This document shows, one piece after another, positions 19,284 to 27,946 of a DNA stretch of 64,000 nucleotides. Every line of letters starts with the position of its first letter. The first letter of the stretch is position 1. Below the pieces are notes generated by a model. That model was not told where the DNA came from and did no database searches. It saw only the letters and a program-made list of their open reading frames with translations. Origin of the DNA: Corallibacter vietnamensis (GTDB lineage Bacteria > Bacteroidota > Bacteroidia > Flavobacteriales > Flavobacteriaceae); contig NZ_BAABBI010000002.1 in assembly GCF_039537875.1 (NCBI RefSeq), positions 397,873-461,872 on the forward strand. The letters are read 5' to 3'. A program made the position numbers and the translations under genes.

Positions 19284-19295
19284 ACAGTTATTAAC
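19284..19295 (+). repeat. 12-base direct repeat ACAGTTATTAAC, copy 1
   Basis: An identical ACAGTTATTAAC occurs at 20718-20729, so the pair flanks the integrase gene. It could be an integrase arm site, but an AT-rich 12-mer can recur by chance. Confidence 0.35.
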
Positions 19296-19320
19296 GTATT
19301 TATAATCATAAAAAACAGTA

Positions 19321-19347
19321 AAACCCCTGTAAATACAAGGGTTTTGA
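19321..19347 (-). terminator. Terminator of the integrase gene
   Basis: Read on the minus strand, CAAAACCC and GGGGTTTTAC pair through TTGTATTTACAG and are followed by T-rich sequence. It lies about 45 bases downstream of the integrase stop. Confidence 0.6.
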
Positions 19348-19389
19348 GTGGTATTTAAGAAATTTATTTAACGCTATTGTATATAAGTG

Positions 19390-20640
19390 TTAGTTTGCAA
19401 TCCTTTTTGAAGCGTTAGTATTAGTTTTGTTAGCAAATTTTTGTTTTAAAATTGCCATATCATCGCTTACTTTTCTATCCAATATTTTAGCATAATGTTG
19501 TGTCGTTTTAAGTGATTTATGACCTAACATTTTACTTACTGATTCCATTGGAACACCATTAGACAATGTTACCGTAGTTGCAAAGGTGTGTCGTGCTAAA
19601 TGTGTGGTTAAGTTTTTATTAATACCACACAAGTCTGCTATCTCTTTTAAATAGGCATTGGACTTTTGATTGCTTAATACAGGAAGTAAAACACCTTTTG
19701 TTATTGCCTCTGGATGGTTTTCGTATTTCTTTATAATCTCTAAAGCTGTTGGAAGTAGTGGAATATTACTGCGTGTATCGGTTTTAGTACGCTTTGTTTT
19801 AATCCATTTATCGCCATCAATACCAAATACCAAATTATCTTTTGAGAGCTTCTTAACGTCGCTATAGGCTAAACCAGTAAAGCAACAGAAAATGAAAATG
19901 TCTCTTACTTGCTCTAAACGATTGGTGTGTAATTCTTTTTCGAGCATTGTTTGTATTTCTTCTTCTGAAAGGAATTGACGCTCAACTTCTTTTAAACGTA
20001 CCTTGTAATTTAAAAATGGGTCTTTTGCTATCCAACCATTAGCCAGAGCAATACGCACTATTTTTTTGAAGTTCTTTATGTATTTAATGGTGCTGTTGTG
20101 TCCGCAGTTTCTAACGGTTTTTAAGTAAAACTCAAAGTCTGTTATAAATTGGTGGTTTACACGCTTAATACTTATATCGCTTACTTTATACTGATGCTGC
20201 ATAAATTCTTTAAGATGCTTGCATACGGTTTTGTAGCGCTCTAAAGTACCTGCTGAAAATTCTCTACCAACTAACTTTTTTACTTGTGTGTTATGGTTTT
20301 CAAAAATAGTTATGAGTGTACGCTCTTTTTCTTCAATACCTAAAAACTTATTCTTTAGGGTTTCTGTAGTAACCTCTTTATTATCTTGAATTAGGTCTCT
20401 TTGACTTTGATATACTTTTGTAGTAAGGGAATCTAAATAGACGTTAAGCTCTCTTATATCTTCAGTTCTTCCAATTGCTTTATTGCCTTGACTGTTCCAT
20501 TTATTAACTTCAATACTGCGTTTTGTACTGATTTCTGTACGTTTACCATCTATGGTAATACGAAGATAAATAGGGCATTTGCCCTGTGCATCTACCTTAC
20601 TTTTCTTCAAGTAGAATAATAATCCAAATGTTTTGTTCAT
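19390..20640 (-). CDS. Site-specific tyrosine recombinase (integrase) of the element
   Basis: 416 residues. An Arm-type DNA-binding N-terminus (FYLKKSKVDAQGKCPIYLRIT) and SAM-like core-binding domain (about 105-205) precede the catalytic domain. The C-terminal box HLARHTFATT, MLGHKSLKTTQHYAKI gives His, Arg, His and nucleophile Tyr. The first catalytic Arg, usually in TGLR, is replaced by Ala (CFTGLAYSDVKKL), as in IntDOT-like enzymes where that Arg is also absent. It lies 237 bases from the 3' end of a tRNA-Ser gene, its likely attachment site. Confidence 0.92.
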   Translation of the reverse strand: MNKTFGLLFYLKKSKVDAQGKCPIYLRITIDGKRTEISTKRSIEVNKWNSQGNKAIGRTEDIRELNVYLDSLTTKVYQSQRDLIQDNKEVTTETLKNKFLGIEEKERTLITIFENHNTQVKKLVGREFSAGTLERYKTVCKHLKEFMQHQYKVSDISIKRVNHQFITDFEFYLKTVRNCGHNSTIKYIKNFKKIVRIALANGWIAKDPFLNYKVRLKEVERQFLSEEEIQTMLEKELHTNRLEQVRDIFIFCCFTGLAYSDVKKLSKDNLVFGIDGDKWIKTKRTKTDTRSNIPLLPTALEIIKKYENHPEAITKGVLLPVLSNQKSNAYLKEIADLCGINKNLTTHLARHTFATTVTLSNGVPMESVSKMLGHKSLKTTQHYAKILDRKVSDDMAILKQKFANKTNTNASKRIAN

Positions 20641-20785
20641 TCTGGTGACCTTTAAAATTATACATTAATTTACGAAATAATTAGGTCTTATTTTGTGTTT
20701 AACTAATTGATTTGTAAACAGTTATTAACAAATAGGTGACCTAAAAAAGGTTTTAAAAAGGTCACCCAAAAGGTCACCAACAGAA
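20641..20785. promoter_or_regulatory. Cluster of four GGTGACC/GGTCACC sites beside the integrase gene
   Basis: GGTGACC occurs at 20644-20650 and 20735-20741, GGTCACC at 20760-20766 and 20772-20778. The 7-mer is nearly palindromic. The cluster covers the integrase upstream region, next to the expected attachment site, so it may bind the integrase, the helix-turn-helix protein or a repressor. Confidence 0.45.
20718..20729 (+). repeat. 12-base direct repeat ACAGTTATTAAC, copy 2
   Basis: Partner of 19284-19295; see that entry. Confidence 0.35.
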
Positions 20786-20822
20786 TGGTTTTTAATACAC
20801 TTTTTGCTGTTTTGTAGAAACT

Positions 20823-20858
20823 AAAAAGTCCCGTAAACATAGTGTTTACAGGACTTTG
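20823..20858 (-). terminator. Terminator downstream of tRNA-Ser
   Basis: Read on the minus strand, AAAGTCCTGTAAACA pairs with TGTTTACGGGACTTT (one mismatch) and TTT follows. It begins 20 bases after the tRNA 3' end. Confidence 0.75.
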
Positions 20859-20877
20859 CTCGATTTTGAATAAATCT

Positions 20878-20965
20878 TGGCGGAGAAAGAGGGATTCGAA
20901 CCCCCGGAGGTGTGACCCTCAACAGTTTTCAAGACTGCCGCATTCGACCACTCTGCCATTTCTCC
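20878..20965 (-). tRNA. tRNA-Ser (UGA)
   Basis: The minus strand reads GGAGAAATGGCAGAGTGG at the 5' end, anticodon loop CTTGAAAA (anticodon TGA), a long variable arm typical of serine tRNA, T-arm GGTTCGAATCC, and acceptor TTTCTCC followed by G and encoded CCA. The acceptor arms pair. The 3' end faces the integrase gene, which fits use of the tRNA 3' end as the attachment site. No second copy of the tRNA 3' end was seen in the window, so the other end of the element is probably outside. Confidence 0.97.
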
Positions 20966-21194
20966 TTGAGTGCCTCATGAACTATTTGTTCAATGCGGGT
21001 GCAAATATAGTATCCTTTTTCCTTCTTATCAAAAAAAAACCTGAAATTTTTAAATAAATTTTATTGGTTTCATGTTTTTTATATGAAATAGTGTTTTAAA
21101 ATGTCTGTTTATTAAGGGGTTGTGGTAATGCTACTACTCATAATAAAAATCAAAAAAAGATAGAATTACAACCAAGAAACAAAATTGCATGTAT

Positions 21195-21202
21195 TATTTT
21201 TG
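21195..21202 (+). promoter_or_regulatory. -7 box TATTTTTG of the nitroreductase gene
   Basis: It matches the Bacteroidota consensus TAnnTTTG, 25 bases before the ATG at 21228. I see no clear -33 box. Confidence 0.45.
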
Positions 21203-21227
21203 TATTCATTGTTTATAGATACCTATA

Positions 21228-21857
21228 ATGACTATTTTAGAAAAACTTCAATGGCGTTATGCCACAAAATCTTTTGATCAAACAAAAGTAATACCTCAAG
21301 AAAAGTTGCAAATATTAAAAGAAGCCTTTAATCTAACAGCAACAAGTTATGGCTTGCAGCCTATCAGATTATTGATTGTTAGAACAAAAGAGATTAAAGA
21401 ACAATTAAAGGTAGCAGCGTTTAATCAATCTCAAGTTACTGATGCGTCAGATGTTTTAGTGTTTTGCATTGATACAGAAATAGACGCTTTATATGTTGAA
21501 GATTACTTTAAATTAGTAAAAGAAAAAAGAGATACTCCAGAAGAAATTTTAAAACCATTTAGAGAGTTTTTAATAAATCATTTTGAAGTTCTTACTCAAG
21601 ACGAAAAGCTTAATTGGGCAACAAAACAAGCTTATTTAGCAATGGGTAATTTGCTGACTGTTTGTGCTATAGAACAAATTGATGCCTGTCCTATGGAAGG
21701 ATTTAGTCCCGAAAAAACAGACGAGATTTTAGAACTTAAAAAACAAAATCTCAAAAGTGTATTACTAATGCCTATCGGTTATCGCTCTGAAGATGATTTT
21801 ATGGCAAGCTTGAAAAAGGTAAGAAAACCATTAGATGAAATGATTATTACTAAATAA
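21228..21857 (+). CDS. NAD(P)H-dependent nitroreductase-family oxidoreductase
   Basis: 209 residues, the normal size for NfsB-type enzymes. It starts LEKLQWRYATKSFDQTKVIPQEKL, with the RYATKSFD motif of FMN binding. SYGLQPIRLLIV and NWATKQAYLAMGNLLTVCAIEQIDACPMEGF are family segments. It would bind FMN as a dimer and reduce nitro or quinone compounds; the natural substrate cannot be read from sequence. It is the first gene outside the element on the tRNA side. Confidence 0.88.
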   Translation: MTILEKLQWRYATKSFDQTKVIPQEKLQILKEAFNLTATSYGLQPIRLLIVRTKEIKEQLKVAAFNQSQVTDASDVLVFCIDTEIDALYVEDYFKLVKEKRDTPEEILKPFREFLINHFEVLTQDEKLNWATKQAYLAMGNLLTVCAIEQIDACPMEGFSPEKTDEILELKKQNLKSVLLMPIGYRSEDDFMASLKKVRKPLDEMIITK

Positions 21858-21943
21858 AAAGGCAAAATAATTTTTTTTGAAATTAATTTTAAAAAGGGTT
21901 ATGACTTTATGTTTTGACGCTTTTTTTTTCTTTTTAATAGTAG

Positions 21944-21951
21944 TAAATTTG
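21944..21951 (+). promoter_or_regulatory. -7 box TAAATTTG of the DegT-type gene
   Basis: It matches TAnnTTTG, 20 bases before ATG at 21972. Confidence 0.5.
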
Positions 21952-21971
21952 AATCTAACTAAATAAAAATT

Positions 21972-23168
21972 ATGCCAGGATTTGAAAGCTTTGGAGATGC
22001 AGAGCGAAAAGAAGTACAAGACGTTTTAGATAGCGGAGTTTTAATGCGTTACGGTTTTGATGGTATGAGAAATGGCCATTGGAAAGCTAAAGAATTAGAA
22101 CAAGCTTTACAAGAGAAACTAGAGGTTAAGCATGCACAATTAGTGTCTAGTGGTACAGCAGCAGTATCTATAGCATTAGCATCGGCTGGAATAGGAGCAG
22201 GAGATGAAGTTATTATGCCTACGTTTACCTTTGTGGCGAGTTTTGAAGCTATTATGATGCTTGGTGCAGTGCCAGTTTTAGTTGATATTGACGACACATT
22301 AACGCTAGATCCCAAAGCCGTAGAAGCGGCTGTTACTCCAAAAACAAAGGCAATTATGCCTGTGCATATGTGTGGTAGCATGGCAAACTTAAGCGCTCTA
22401 AAAACTATTTGTGATACACATAATCTAATTCTTATAGAAGATTCTTCTCAAGCTACAGGAGCAACCTATCAAGGCAAACCACTAGGTAGTATTGGAGATT
22501 TAGGGTGTCTTTCGTTAGATTTTGTAAAAATTATTACTTGCGGAGAAGGTGGCGCTGTTTTAACAAATAATGAAAAATATGCTCTACATGCAGATCATTT
22601 TTCAGATCACGGACACGACCATAAAGGCAATGACCGTGGTGCAGAGACACACCCATTTTTAGGATATAATTTTAGAATATCAGAATTAAATGCAGCTGTT
22701 GGTTTAGCTCAATTGCGTCGTTTAGATGATTTTGTAAGTATCCAAAAGAAAAACTATAACATAATAAGAGAAATGCTATCTCAAGTTCCAGAAATAACAT
22801 TTAGAAGTGTTCCAGAAGGAGGTGAAGAGAGTTATTCGTTTTTGAGCTTTTTCTTACCAGATTTAGAAATAGCAAGAAAAGCTTCTGCAGCTTTAAAAGA
22901 AGCTGGAGTAGATGGGTGTTTTCATTATTACGACAATAATTGGCATTTTATTAGAAAATGGGAGCATTTGAGAGATTTAAAAACGTTGTATCCAATTTCT
23001 TCAGAAGTAAAAGAAGGTTTAAAATATCTTAAAACAAAAACTTTTGAGCAATCTGATAATTATATAGGAAGAAACATTTCATGCTTAATTAAATTATCTT
23101 GGACAGAAGATGAAGTAAAACAGCGTGCAGAAAGCATGGTAAAAGCAATAACATCTGTTTTAAAATAA
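21972..23168 (+). CDS. DegT/DnrJ/EryC1/StrS-family PLP aminotransferase
   Basis: 398 residues. VSSGTAAVSIALASAGIGAGDEVIMPTFTF is the PLP phosphate and sugar-aminotransferase core, EDSSQATGATYQGKPLGSIGDLGCLSLD contains the Asp/Gln pair near the cofactor, and SLDFVKIITCGEGGA holds the lysine that forms the Schiff base. HPFLGYNFRISELNAAVGLAQL is the conserved substrate segment. Members aminate keto-sugars for surface polysaccharides. No sugar genes lie nearby, so the substrate is open. Confidence 0.88.
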   Translation: MPGFESFGDAERKEVQDVLDSGVLMRYGFDGMRNGHWKAKELEQALQEKLEVKHAQLVSSGTAAVSIALASAGIGAGDEVIMPTFTFVASFEAIMMLGAVPVLVDIDDTLTLDPKAVEAAVTPKTKAIMPVHMCGSMANLSALKTICDTHNLILIEDSSQATGATYQGKPLGSIGDLGCLSLDFVKIITCGEGGAVLTNNEKYALHADHFSDHGHDHKGNDRGAETHPFLGYNFRISELNAAVGLAQLRRLDDFVSIQKKNYNIIREMLSQVPEITFRSVPEGGEESYSFLSFFLPDLEIARKASAALKEAGVDGCFHYYDNNWHFIRKWEHLRDLKTLYPISSEVKEGLKYLKTKTFEQSDNYIGRNISCLIKLSWTEDEVKQRAESMVKAITSVLK

Positions 23169-23177
23169 AAAAGAATT

Positions 23178-23212
23178 TATTAGGGGCAATTTTTTATTGC
23201 CTCTAATAATAT
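23178..23212 (+). terminator. Hairpin after the DegT-type gene
   Basis: ATTAGGGGCAAT and ATTGCCTCTAAT pair with one mismatch around a T-rich loop, 15 bases after the stop. The T-tract after the hairpin is weak. Confidence 0.5.
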
Positions 23213-23324
23213 TAGTCCACGATATACAGCCAATCATAGATTTATTAAAGTAAGGAGAATTTTAATGTTAACCTCTTAATGTTTTTATCATTAAAGAGAA
23301 AACATAAATTTTAAAATCCTTATT

Positions 23325-24134
23325 ATGAAATCTATTATCATTACCGCATTACTCTTTATTTGTTCTGTAAATATAAGTCAAGCTCAATTTTTAGAAAGAC
23401 TAGCAGATAAAGCTACAAAAGCTGCAGAACGAACAGTAGAAAGAAAAGTAGAACAAAAATCACAAAAGGAAACTGAAAAAGCTTTTGACTCTACGTTTAA
23501 TAAAAAAAGGAAGTCAAAAAAAAGTAAAAAACAAGTTTCTAAATCAAGCAAATCGCCTAACGATGTTTATGCATTTACTCATAAGTATATGATGCAAATG
23601 GAAAGCGATTCTTATAATACAACCTTAACGTATTATTTGGCAAAAAACGAAAACTACTTTGGCAGTACAATACAATCAGTAAGTACCATGGTAAATGTCA
23701 TGGATCTGGATAAAGAAACGCTTTTTATGTTCTCTGAAGCAGGCGGAACCAAAATGCTTATGGCAACATCTTTAAATATTAATGATCTAGCTGATGAAAA
23801 CAATGATACCAATAATACTAAAATAGAAAAGACGGGCAAAACCAAACAAATATTAGGGTATCCATGTCAAGAATACTTAATTACGTCTGATGATGTAAAG
23901 GCTAACGTTTGGGTTACGCAAAATGCAGGTGTTAGTTTTCCTAATGGTTTTTATCAGGTTGGTAACAAGCAAAATACCAATCAGCAATGGATGTCTGATG
24001 TAAACGGCTTGGTGTTAGAAATGCATATTACAGATACGTCAAAAAGGAAACCAGAAACAATGAAAATGCGTTGTGTGTCTTTAGAAAAAGAACATTTTAA
24101 AATAAACTCCAGCGATTATAAAAAGTTTATGTAA
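23325..24134 (+). CDS. Exported DUF4412-like protein
   Basis: 269 residues. Signal peptide MKSIIITALLFICSVNISQAQ, then a highly charged helical part (DKATKAAERTVERKVEQKSQKETEKAF) and a Lys/Ser-rich linker, followed by a beta-rich domain (about 80-269) with GYPCQEYLITSDDVKANVWVTQNAG. That segment is typical of DUF4412 proteins, a periplasmic or outer-membrane-associated group in Bacteroidota whose fold recalls lipoprotein carriers. Function unknown. It is a single-gene transcript with a terminator after it. Confidence 0.75.
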   Translation: MKSIIITALLFICSVNISQAQFLERLADKATKAAERTVERKVEQKSQKETEKAFDSTFNKKRKSKKSKKQVSKSSKSPNDVYAFTHKYMMQMESDSYNTTLTYYLAKNENYFGSTIQSVSTMVNVMDLDKETLFMFSEAGGTKMLMATSLNINDLADENNDTNNTKIEKTGKTKQILGYPCQEYLITSDDVKANVWVTQNAGVSFPNGFYQVGNKQNTNQQWMSDVNGLVLEMHITDTSKRKPETMKMRCVSLEKEHFKINSSDYKKFM

Positions 24135-24140
24135 AAAAAA

Positions 24141-24168
24141 ATATCAGCGATTAGCTGATATTTTTTTT
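24141..24168. terminator. Bidirectional terminator between convergent genes
   Basis: ATATCAGC and GCTGATAT pair exactly, with a run of A before and eight T after, serving both the DUF4412-like gene and ribBA. Confidence 0.85.
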
Positions 24169-24189
24169 GATTTTATACTATAACTAGGT

Positions 24190-25347
24190 TTAGTAGTTTA
24201 CGTATTCTACAATTTCAAGGCCATAACCAATCATACCAACACGTTTAGTTTGTTCGCTATTAGAGATTAAACGTAGCTTATGAATGTTTAAATCATGTAA
24301 AATTTGTGCGCCTATACCAAAGTCTTTACTGTCCATTTCTATACGAGGTGCTTTTACAACTTCACCTTCAATTTGAGATTCTTTAAGAGCGCTTAAGCGT
24401 TTAAGTAAATTCATAGATTGCGACTGCTGGTTGATAAACACAATAGCACCTTTTCCTTCATCATTTACAACTTTAAACATATCGTCAAGTTTCTCGTCTG
24501 CATTATTTGTTAGCGTACCTAATATGTCATTATTTACAAGCGTAGCATTAATTCGAGTTAAAACAGGCTCATTAGGGCTCCAAGTACCTTTTGTTAATGC
24601 AATGTGTATTTGGTCATTTGTTGTTTGGTGGTAAGCTCTTAATCTAAATTTACCAAAGCGGGTTTCTATGTTGAAATCTTCTTTCTTTTCAATTAAAGAA
24701 TCATGCTCCATACGGTATGCAACTAAATCTTCAATAGAAATTATTTTTAAGTCGAATTTTTTGGCAACTTCAACAAGTTGTGGCAATCTAGCCATTGTGC
24801 CATCTTCATTAAGAATTTCAACTAATATACCTGCGGGATTTAATCCTGCTAAACGCGATAAATCAACAGCGGCTTCAGTATGACCTGTTCGTCTTAAAAC
24901 ACCACCATTTTTTGCTTTTAGAGGAAAAATATGTCCTGGACGACCTAAATCATGAGGTTTTGTGTCTTTGTTTACAAGAGCTTGTATGGTTTTAGATCTG
25001 TCATGAACAGAGATTCCTGTAGTGCAGCCATGTCCTATTAAGTCAACAGATACTGTAAACTGTGTGTGGTGTAATACAGTGTTGTTCTGTACCATCATGC
25101 TTAAATCTAATTCTTGACATCTGTCTTCAGTTAGAGGAGCACAAATTAAACCACGGCCATTCGTAGCCATAAAGTTTATCATTTCAGGAGTAACCTTTTC
25201 AGCAGCAGCAATAAAATCACCTTCGTTTTCTCTATTTTCATCATCAACTACTATGATAACTTTTCCTAATCTGATATCATTAATAGCGTCTTCAATTGTA
25301 TTGAGTTGTATTTTAGCTGTTTGATTTGCTGTTTTAAGCGTAGACAT
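24190..25347 (-). CDS. ribB: 3,4-dihydroxy-2-butanone-4-phosphate synthase with a degenerate GTP cyclohydrolase II domain
   Basis: 385 residues. The N-terminal RibB domain (about 15-210) is intact, with DDENRENEGD (35-44) for metal and substrate and HVFPL-like GHIFPLKAKNGG. It makes the four-carbon precursor of riboflavin. The C-terminal domain has the size and end of GTP cyclohydrolase II (FGIGAQILHDLNIHKLRLISN), but the zinc-binding Cys cluster (CxxxDxxxxxxCxC) is absent: the segment reads TLVNNDILGTLTNNADEKL. So only the RibB activity can be expected, and another RibA should exist elsewhere. It lies 34 bases after the permease gene. Confidence 0.88.
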   Translation of the reverse strand: MSTLKTANQTAKIQLNTIEDAINDIRLGKVIIVVDDENRENEGDFIAAAEKVTPEMINFMATNGRGLICAPLTEDRCQELDLSMMVQNNTVLHHTQFTVSVDLIGHGCTTGISVHDRSKTIQALVNKDTKPHDLGRPGHIFPLKAKNGGVLRRTGHTEAAVDLSRLAGLNPAGILVEILNEDGTMARLPQLVEVAKKFDLKIISIEDLVAYRMEHDSLIEKKEDFNIETRFGKFRLRAYHQTTNDQIHIALTKGTWSPNEPVLTRINATLVNNDILGTLTNNADEKLDDMFKVVNDEGKGAIVFINQQSQSMNLLKRLSALKESQIEGEVVKAPRIEMDSKDFGIGAQILHDLNIHKLRLISNSEQTKRVGMIGYGLEIVEYVNY

Positions 25348-25381
25348 AATCTTGTTTTAAAAATGTACGCAAAGATATGGC

Positions 25382-27298
25382 TTATTTTGAACTATTTGAA
25401 AGGTCTGCTGTTAATTTATTCCTATTTATTATATGTGCTAAAGGGTATAATGCAGCGCCTAATATTAGCCATATAGGATTTTTAGAAACTCCTTTTTGAG
25501 GTAGAATTTTATAAATCTTTATTGTTTGTAAAAAAGAGACAATATAATACACAAGCATAAGCGAAAATGCTATAATGCTTAATTGTAAACAAACGACAGC
25601 AATTTCGGGTAACTTGTTGTTTTTTAAAATGAAATATAAAGGAAGTAATATAGCGCCAGCTATGTAGAAAATAAGCGTAAATCTAGCATATTCGTTGTAG
25701 TCCTTTAATATTTCTTTTGATGCTGTTGTTTGTTGCTCGTCTAAAACGTTTTTCTCTGTAAAATGATTTTTTTGTTTTAATACATTTACAACAGATTCAG
25801 GGAGGTCTTCTTTTGATATCCTGTCGTCTTCAGAATCAACTCTTTTATTGAATAGTTTTTTTAATGGCTCTGTTATATGATCAAATTCAAACAAACCTCT
25901 ATCAGCTGTAGCTCTTCGTGTTAAAAAGATACCTAATGGTAGCATAATTAGGGTAGAGAACCAAGCGGCAAGAGCAGGGTTTATACTGCCATCACTAGCA
26001 CTGTTTTTAGCAAAAATACCAATAAAGTGATAGGTTAAGAATAGTAATATGGCTATTACCATAGGTAAACCTATACCACCTTTTCTAATTAATGCTCCTA
26101 ATGGCGCTCCTACAAAAAATAAAATAATACAAGCAAAACCTAAAGCAAGCTTTTCATGTAATGCAATAATATGCTTGTTTAGTATTACGCTTTTAAATTT
26201 TAAGAAAACGCCTTTTGAGTTTATTATTTGTTTTGAGCTTTTTACCGAGTTTATAGCGAGGTTAATGATTTGTACTTTTTTTGATGTTGCAAACAAATCT
26301 AGAACAGCGCCATTGTAGTCTTTATCTTGACTTAATGAATCAGTTTTCTTTTTGTTAGTATCTTTTTTTGTTGTGTTAACACCATGATTAAGAACAGGTA
26401 GGTTAGTGCGGTTATATAGGTTTGTTGTAAGTTGATTATAATCGTTTTTTAAATCAACTTTTAGCGAATCTATACTGTAATTCAAATCAGATATATTAAG
26501 CATGTTGTACTTATCTGAAATGTTTTTTTCTTCAAGATCGTTTACATTGTATTCTGATAAATCTATATTGATTACATATTTATCAAAGGCGCTTTTTTTC
26601 ATAGGGCGCTTTTCTCGATCTTTAAAATCTTTTGGAGGTGTATCATCATAAAAATATCCGTTGTATAAAATCAACTTTAGCACGTCTGATGATTCTTCTC
26701 CTATTAATTCTCCTGTTTTAGATATAATTACAGTGTGGTTACCTTGAGTGCTACCGCTTTTTTCATGAATAATAACATCTTCTAAAAACTGACCTCTATC
26801 GCCACTTTTTTTGGCAACCTTGATGTTGTATTTATTGCCTATTTCATTAAACTGCCCTTCAGCAATAACCATTGCGGGTTTAAGTTTAGCAATGTTTTTA
26901 CGAAGGTTGTAGGAGTTGTATTCTGCCCAAGGAATGACATTATTACTAAAGAAAAAGGTAACAATAGCCAAGCCTAGAATAAAAATGCTTAAACCAGTCA
27001 TAGCTCGCTGAAGAGAAATTCCGGTTGATTTCATTGCTGCAAATTCATAATTTTCAGCAAAGCTCCCAAACACCATAATAGATGCAAGTAGTATAGTAAG
27101 CGGTAATACTAACGGAATTAGTTTTGGAGAGAAATATAGTAAAAACTTTGCAACTACTAATATGTCTAAATCTTTACCAGCTAACTCTTTAATGTAAAGC
27201 CAAATGGTTTGTAATACAAAAATCAGCATAAGAATAACAAATACGCTGATAAAAGTTTTTAAGTAGGAGGTTAGTATGTAGCGGTCTAAAATTTTCAA
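25382..27298 (-). CDS. LptF/LptG (YjgP/YjgQ) family permease
   Basis: 638 residues, longer than the usual 360. Membrane helices lie near the start (MKILDRYILTSYLKTFISVFVILMLIF), around 60, 100, 390-450 and 560-620, with a periplasmic jellyroll-type domain between. GAPLGALIRKGGIGLPMVIA is a typical segment of LptF/G. These proteins extract LPS in the LptB2FG ABC transporter. A long cytoplasmic insertion (about 480-545) and extra C-terminal helices are normal for flavobacteria. It follows lolA by 8 bases, linking it to envelope lipid transport. Confidence 0.88.
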   Translation of the reverse strand: MKILDRYILTSYLKTFISVFVILMLIFVLQTIWLYIKELAGKDLDILVVAKFLLYFSPKLIPLVLPLTILLASIMVFGSFAENYEFAAMKSTGISLQRAMTGLSIFILGLAIVTFFFSNNVIPWAEYNSYNLRKNIAKLKPAMVIAEGQFNEIGNKYNIKVAKKSGDRGQFLEDVIIHEKSGSTQGNHTVIISKTGELIGEESSDVLKLILYNGYFYDDTPPKDFKDREKRPMKKSAFDKYVINIDLSEYNVNDLEEKNISDKYNMLNISDLNYSIDSLKVDLKNDYNQLTTNLYNRTNLPVLNHGVNTTKKDTNKKKTDSLSQDKDYNGAVLDLFATSKKVQIINLAINSVKSSKQIINSKGVFLKFKSVILNKHIIALHEKLALGFACIILFFVGAPLGALIRKGGIGLPMVIAILLFLTYHFIGIFAKNSASDGSINPALAAWFSTLIMLPLGIFLTRRATADRGLFEFDHITEPLKKLFNKRVDSEDDRISKEDLPESVVNVLKQKNHFTEKNVLDEQQTTASKEILKDYNEYARFTLIFYIAGAILLPLYFILKNNKLPEIAVVCLQLSIIAFSLMLVYYIVSFLQTIKIYKILPQKGVSKNPIWLILGAALYPLAHIINRNKLTADLSNSSK

Positions 27299-27306
27299 AA
27301 GAATCC

Positions 27307-27942
27307 CTAGTCTAGTTTATTTATATAGTAATTTTTGTATTTGCTTTTATCAAAAGTAAATAAGGTTTTTGATAAGGGTTCGTTTGTTTTAAAAGAATTA
27401 ACAGTTAATGTTGTTTTTACACCGTTTTTTCCTATTTGAATTAGGTTGTATATGTGTTTTGTTTGAGCATCAATTCCTAATAATACATTCTTTATTTCAG
27501 AATCAGAGTCCATAGGTGTTAGTTTTACATATTGAATATTGCGACCTCTTACATTTTGAACAATATCCATTTTGTAAGTATAGCCATCTTCGTAAAATGA
27601 AAGCATTTTACTTGGTGTTATGCTGTTTTCGTCATCACCATTTTCTTGAGAAACTGTTACTTCTTCATCATCAGGGCTGATGCTGTATAGTGTTTTTCCG
27701 TCAAAAATACGTGTAGACCCTAATATGTTTAAACGGTATTTGTCTCCTTGCATGGCAACATCACCACGTGTTTCTTGTTTGATGTTTTCTGATAAGTTTT
27801 CTAGTGCGTATTTAAAGTCTATTGATATGTTTTCATAGCTTTTTACTTTTGCAGATACTTCATCAAGTAATGATTTAGCTTTGTTTTGAGCAAATGTTGT
27901 AGTGCATATTGTAAGCGCTAATAATGCAATAATCTTTTTCAT
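27307..27942 (-). CDS. lolA: LolA-like outer-membrane lipoprotein carrier
   Basis: 211 residues from ATG at 27942 (MKKIIALLALTICTTTFAQ, a signal peptide); an upstream ATG at 27957 would overlap ftsK. The mature part has the LolA fold segments SIDFKYALENLSENIKQETRGDVAMQGDKYRL and ILGSTRIFDGKTLYSISPDDEEV. It would carry lipoproteins through the periplasm. With the chosen start it lies 4 bases after ftsK. Confidence 0.88.
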   Translation of the reverse strand: MKKIIALLALTICTTTFAQNKAKSLLDEVSAKVKSYENISIDFKYALENLSENIKQETRGDVAMQGDKYRLNILGSTRIFDGKTLYSISPDDEEVTVSQENGDDENSITPSKMLSFYEDGYTYKMDIVQNVRGRNIQYVKLTPMDSDSEIKNVLLGIDAQTKHIYNLIQIGKNGVKTTLTVNSFKTNEPLSKTLFTFDKSKYKNYYINKLD

Positions 27943-27946
27943 GTTA

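Noticed and set aside
20878..20965. A duplicate of the tRNA-Ser 3' end within the window as left attachment site
   Set aside because: I looked for the acceptor and T-arm sequence in the first 20 kb and saw no copy, so the left end is unresolved.
25348..25381. FMN riboswitch before ribB
   Set aside because: Only 34 bases separate it from the neighbouring gene frame, and the strand and spacing leave no room for the aptamer.
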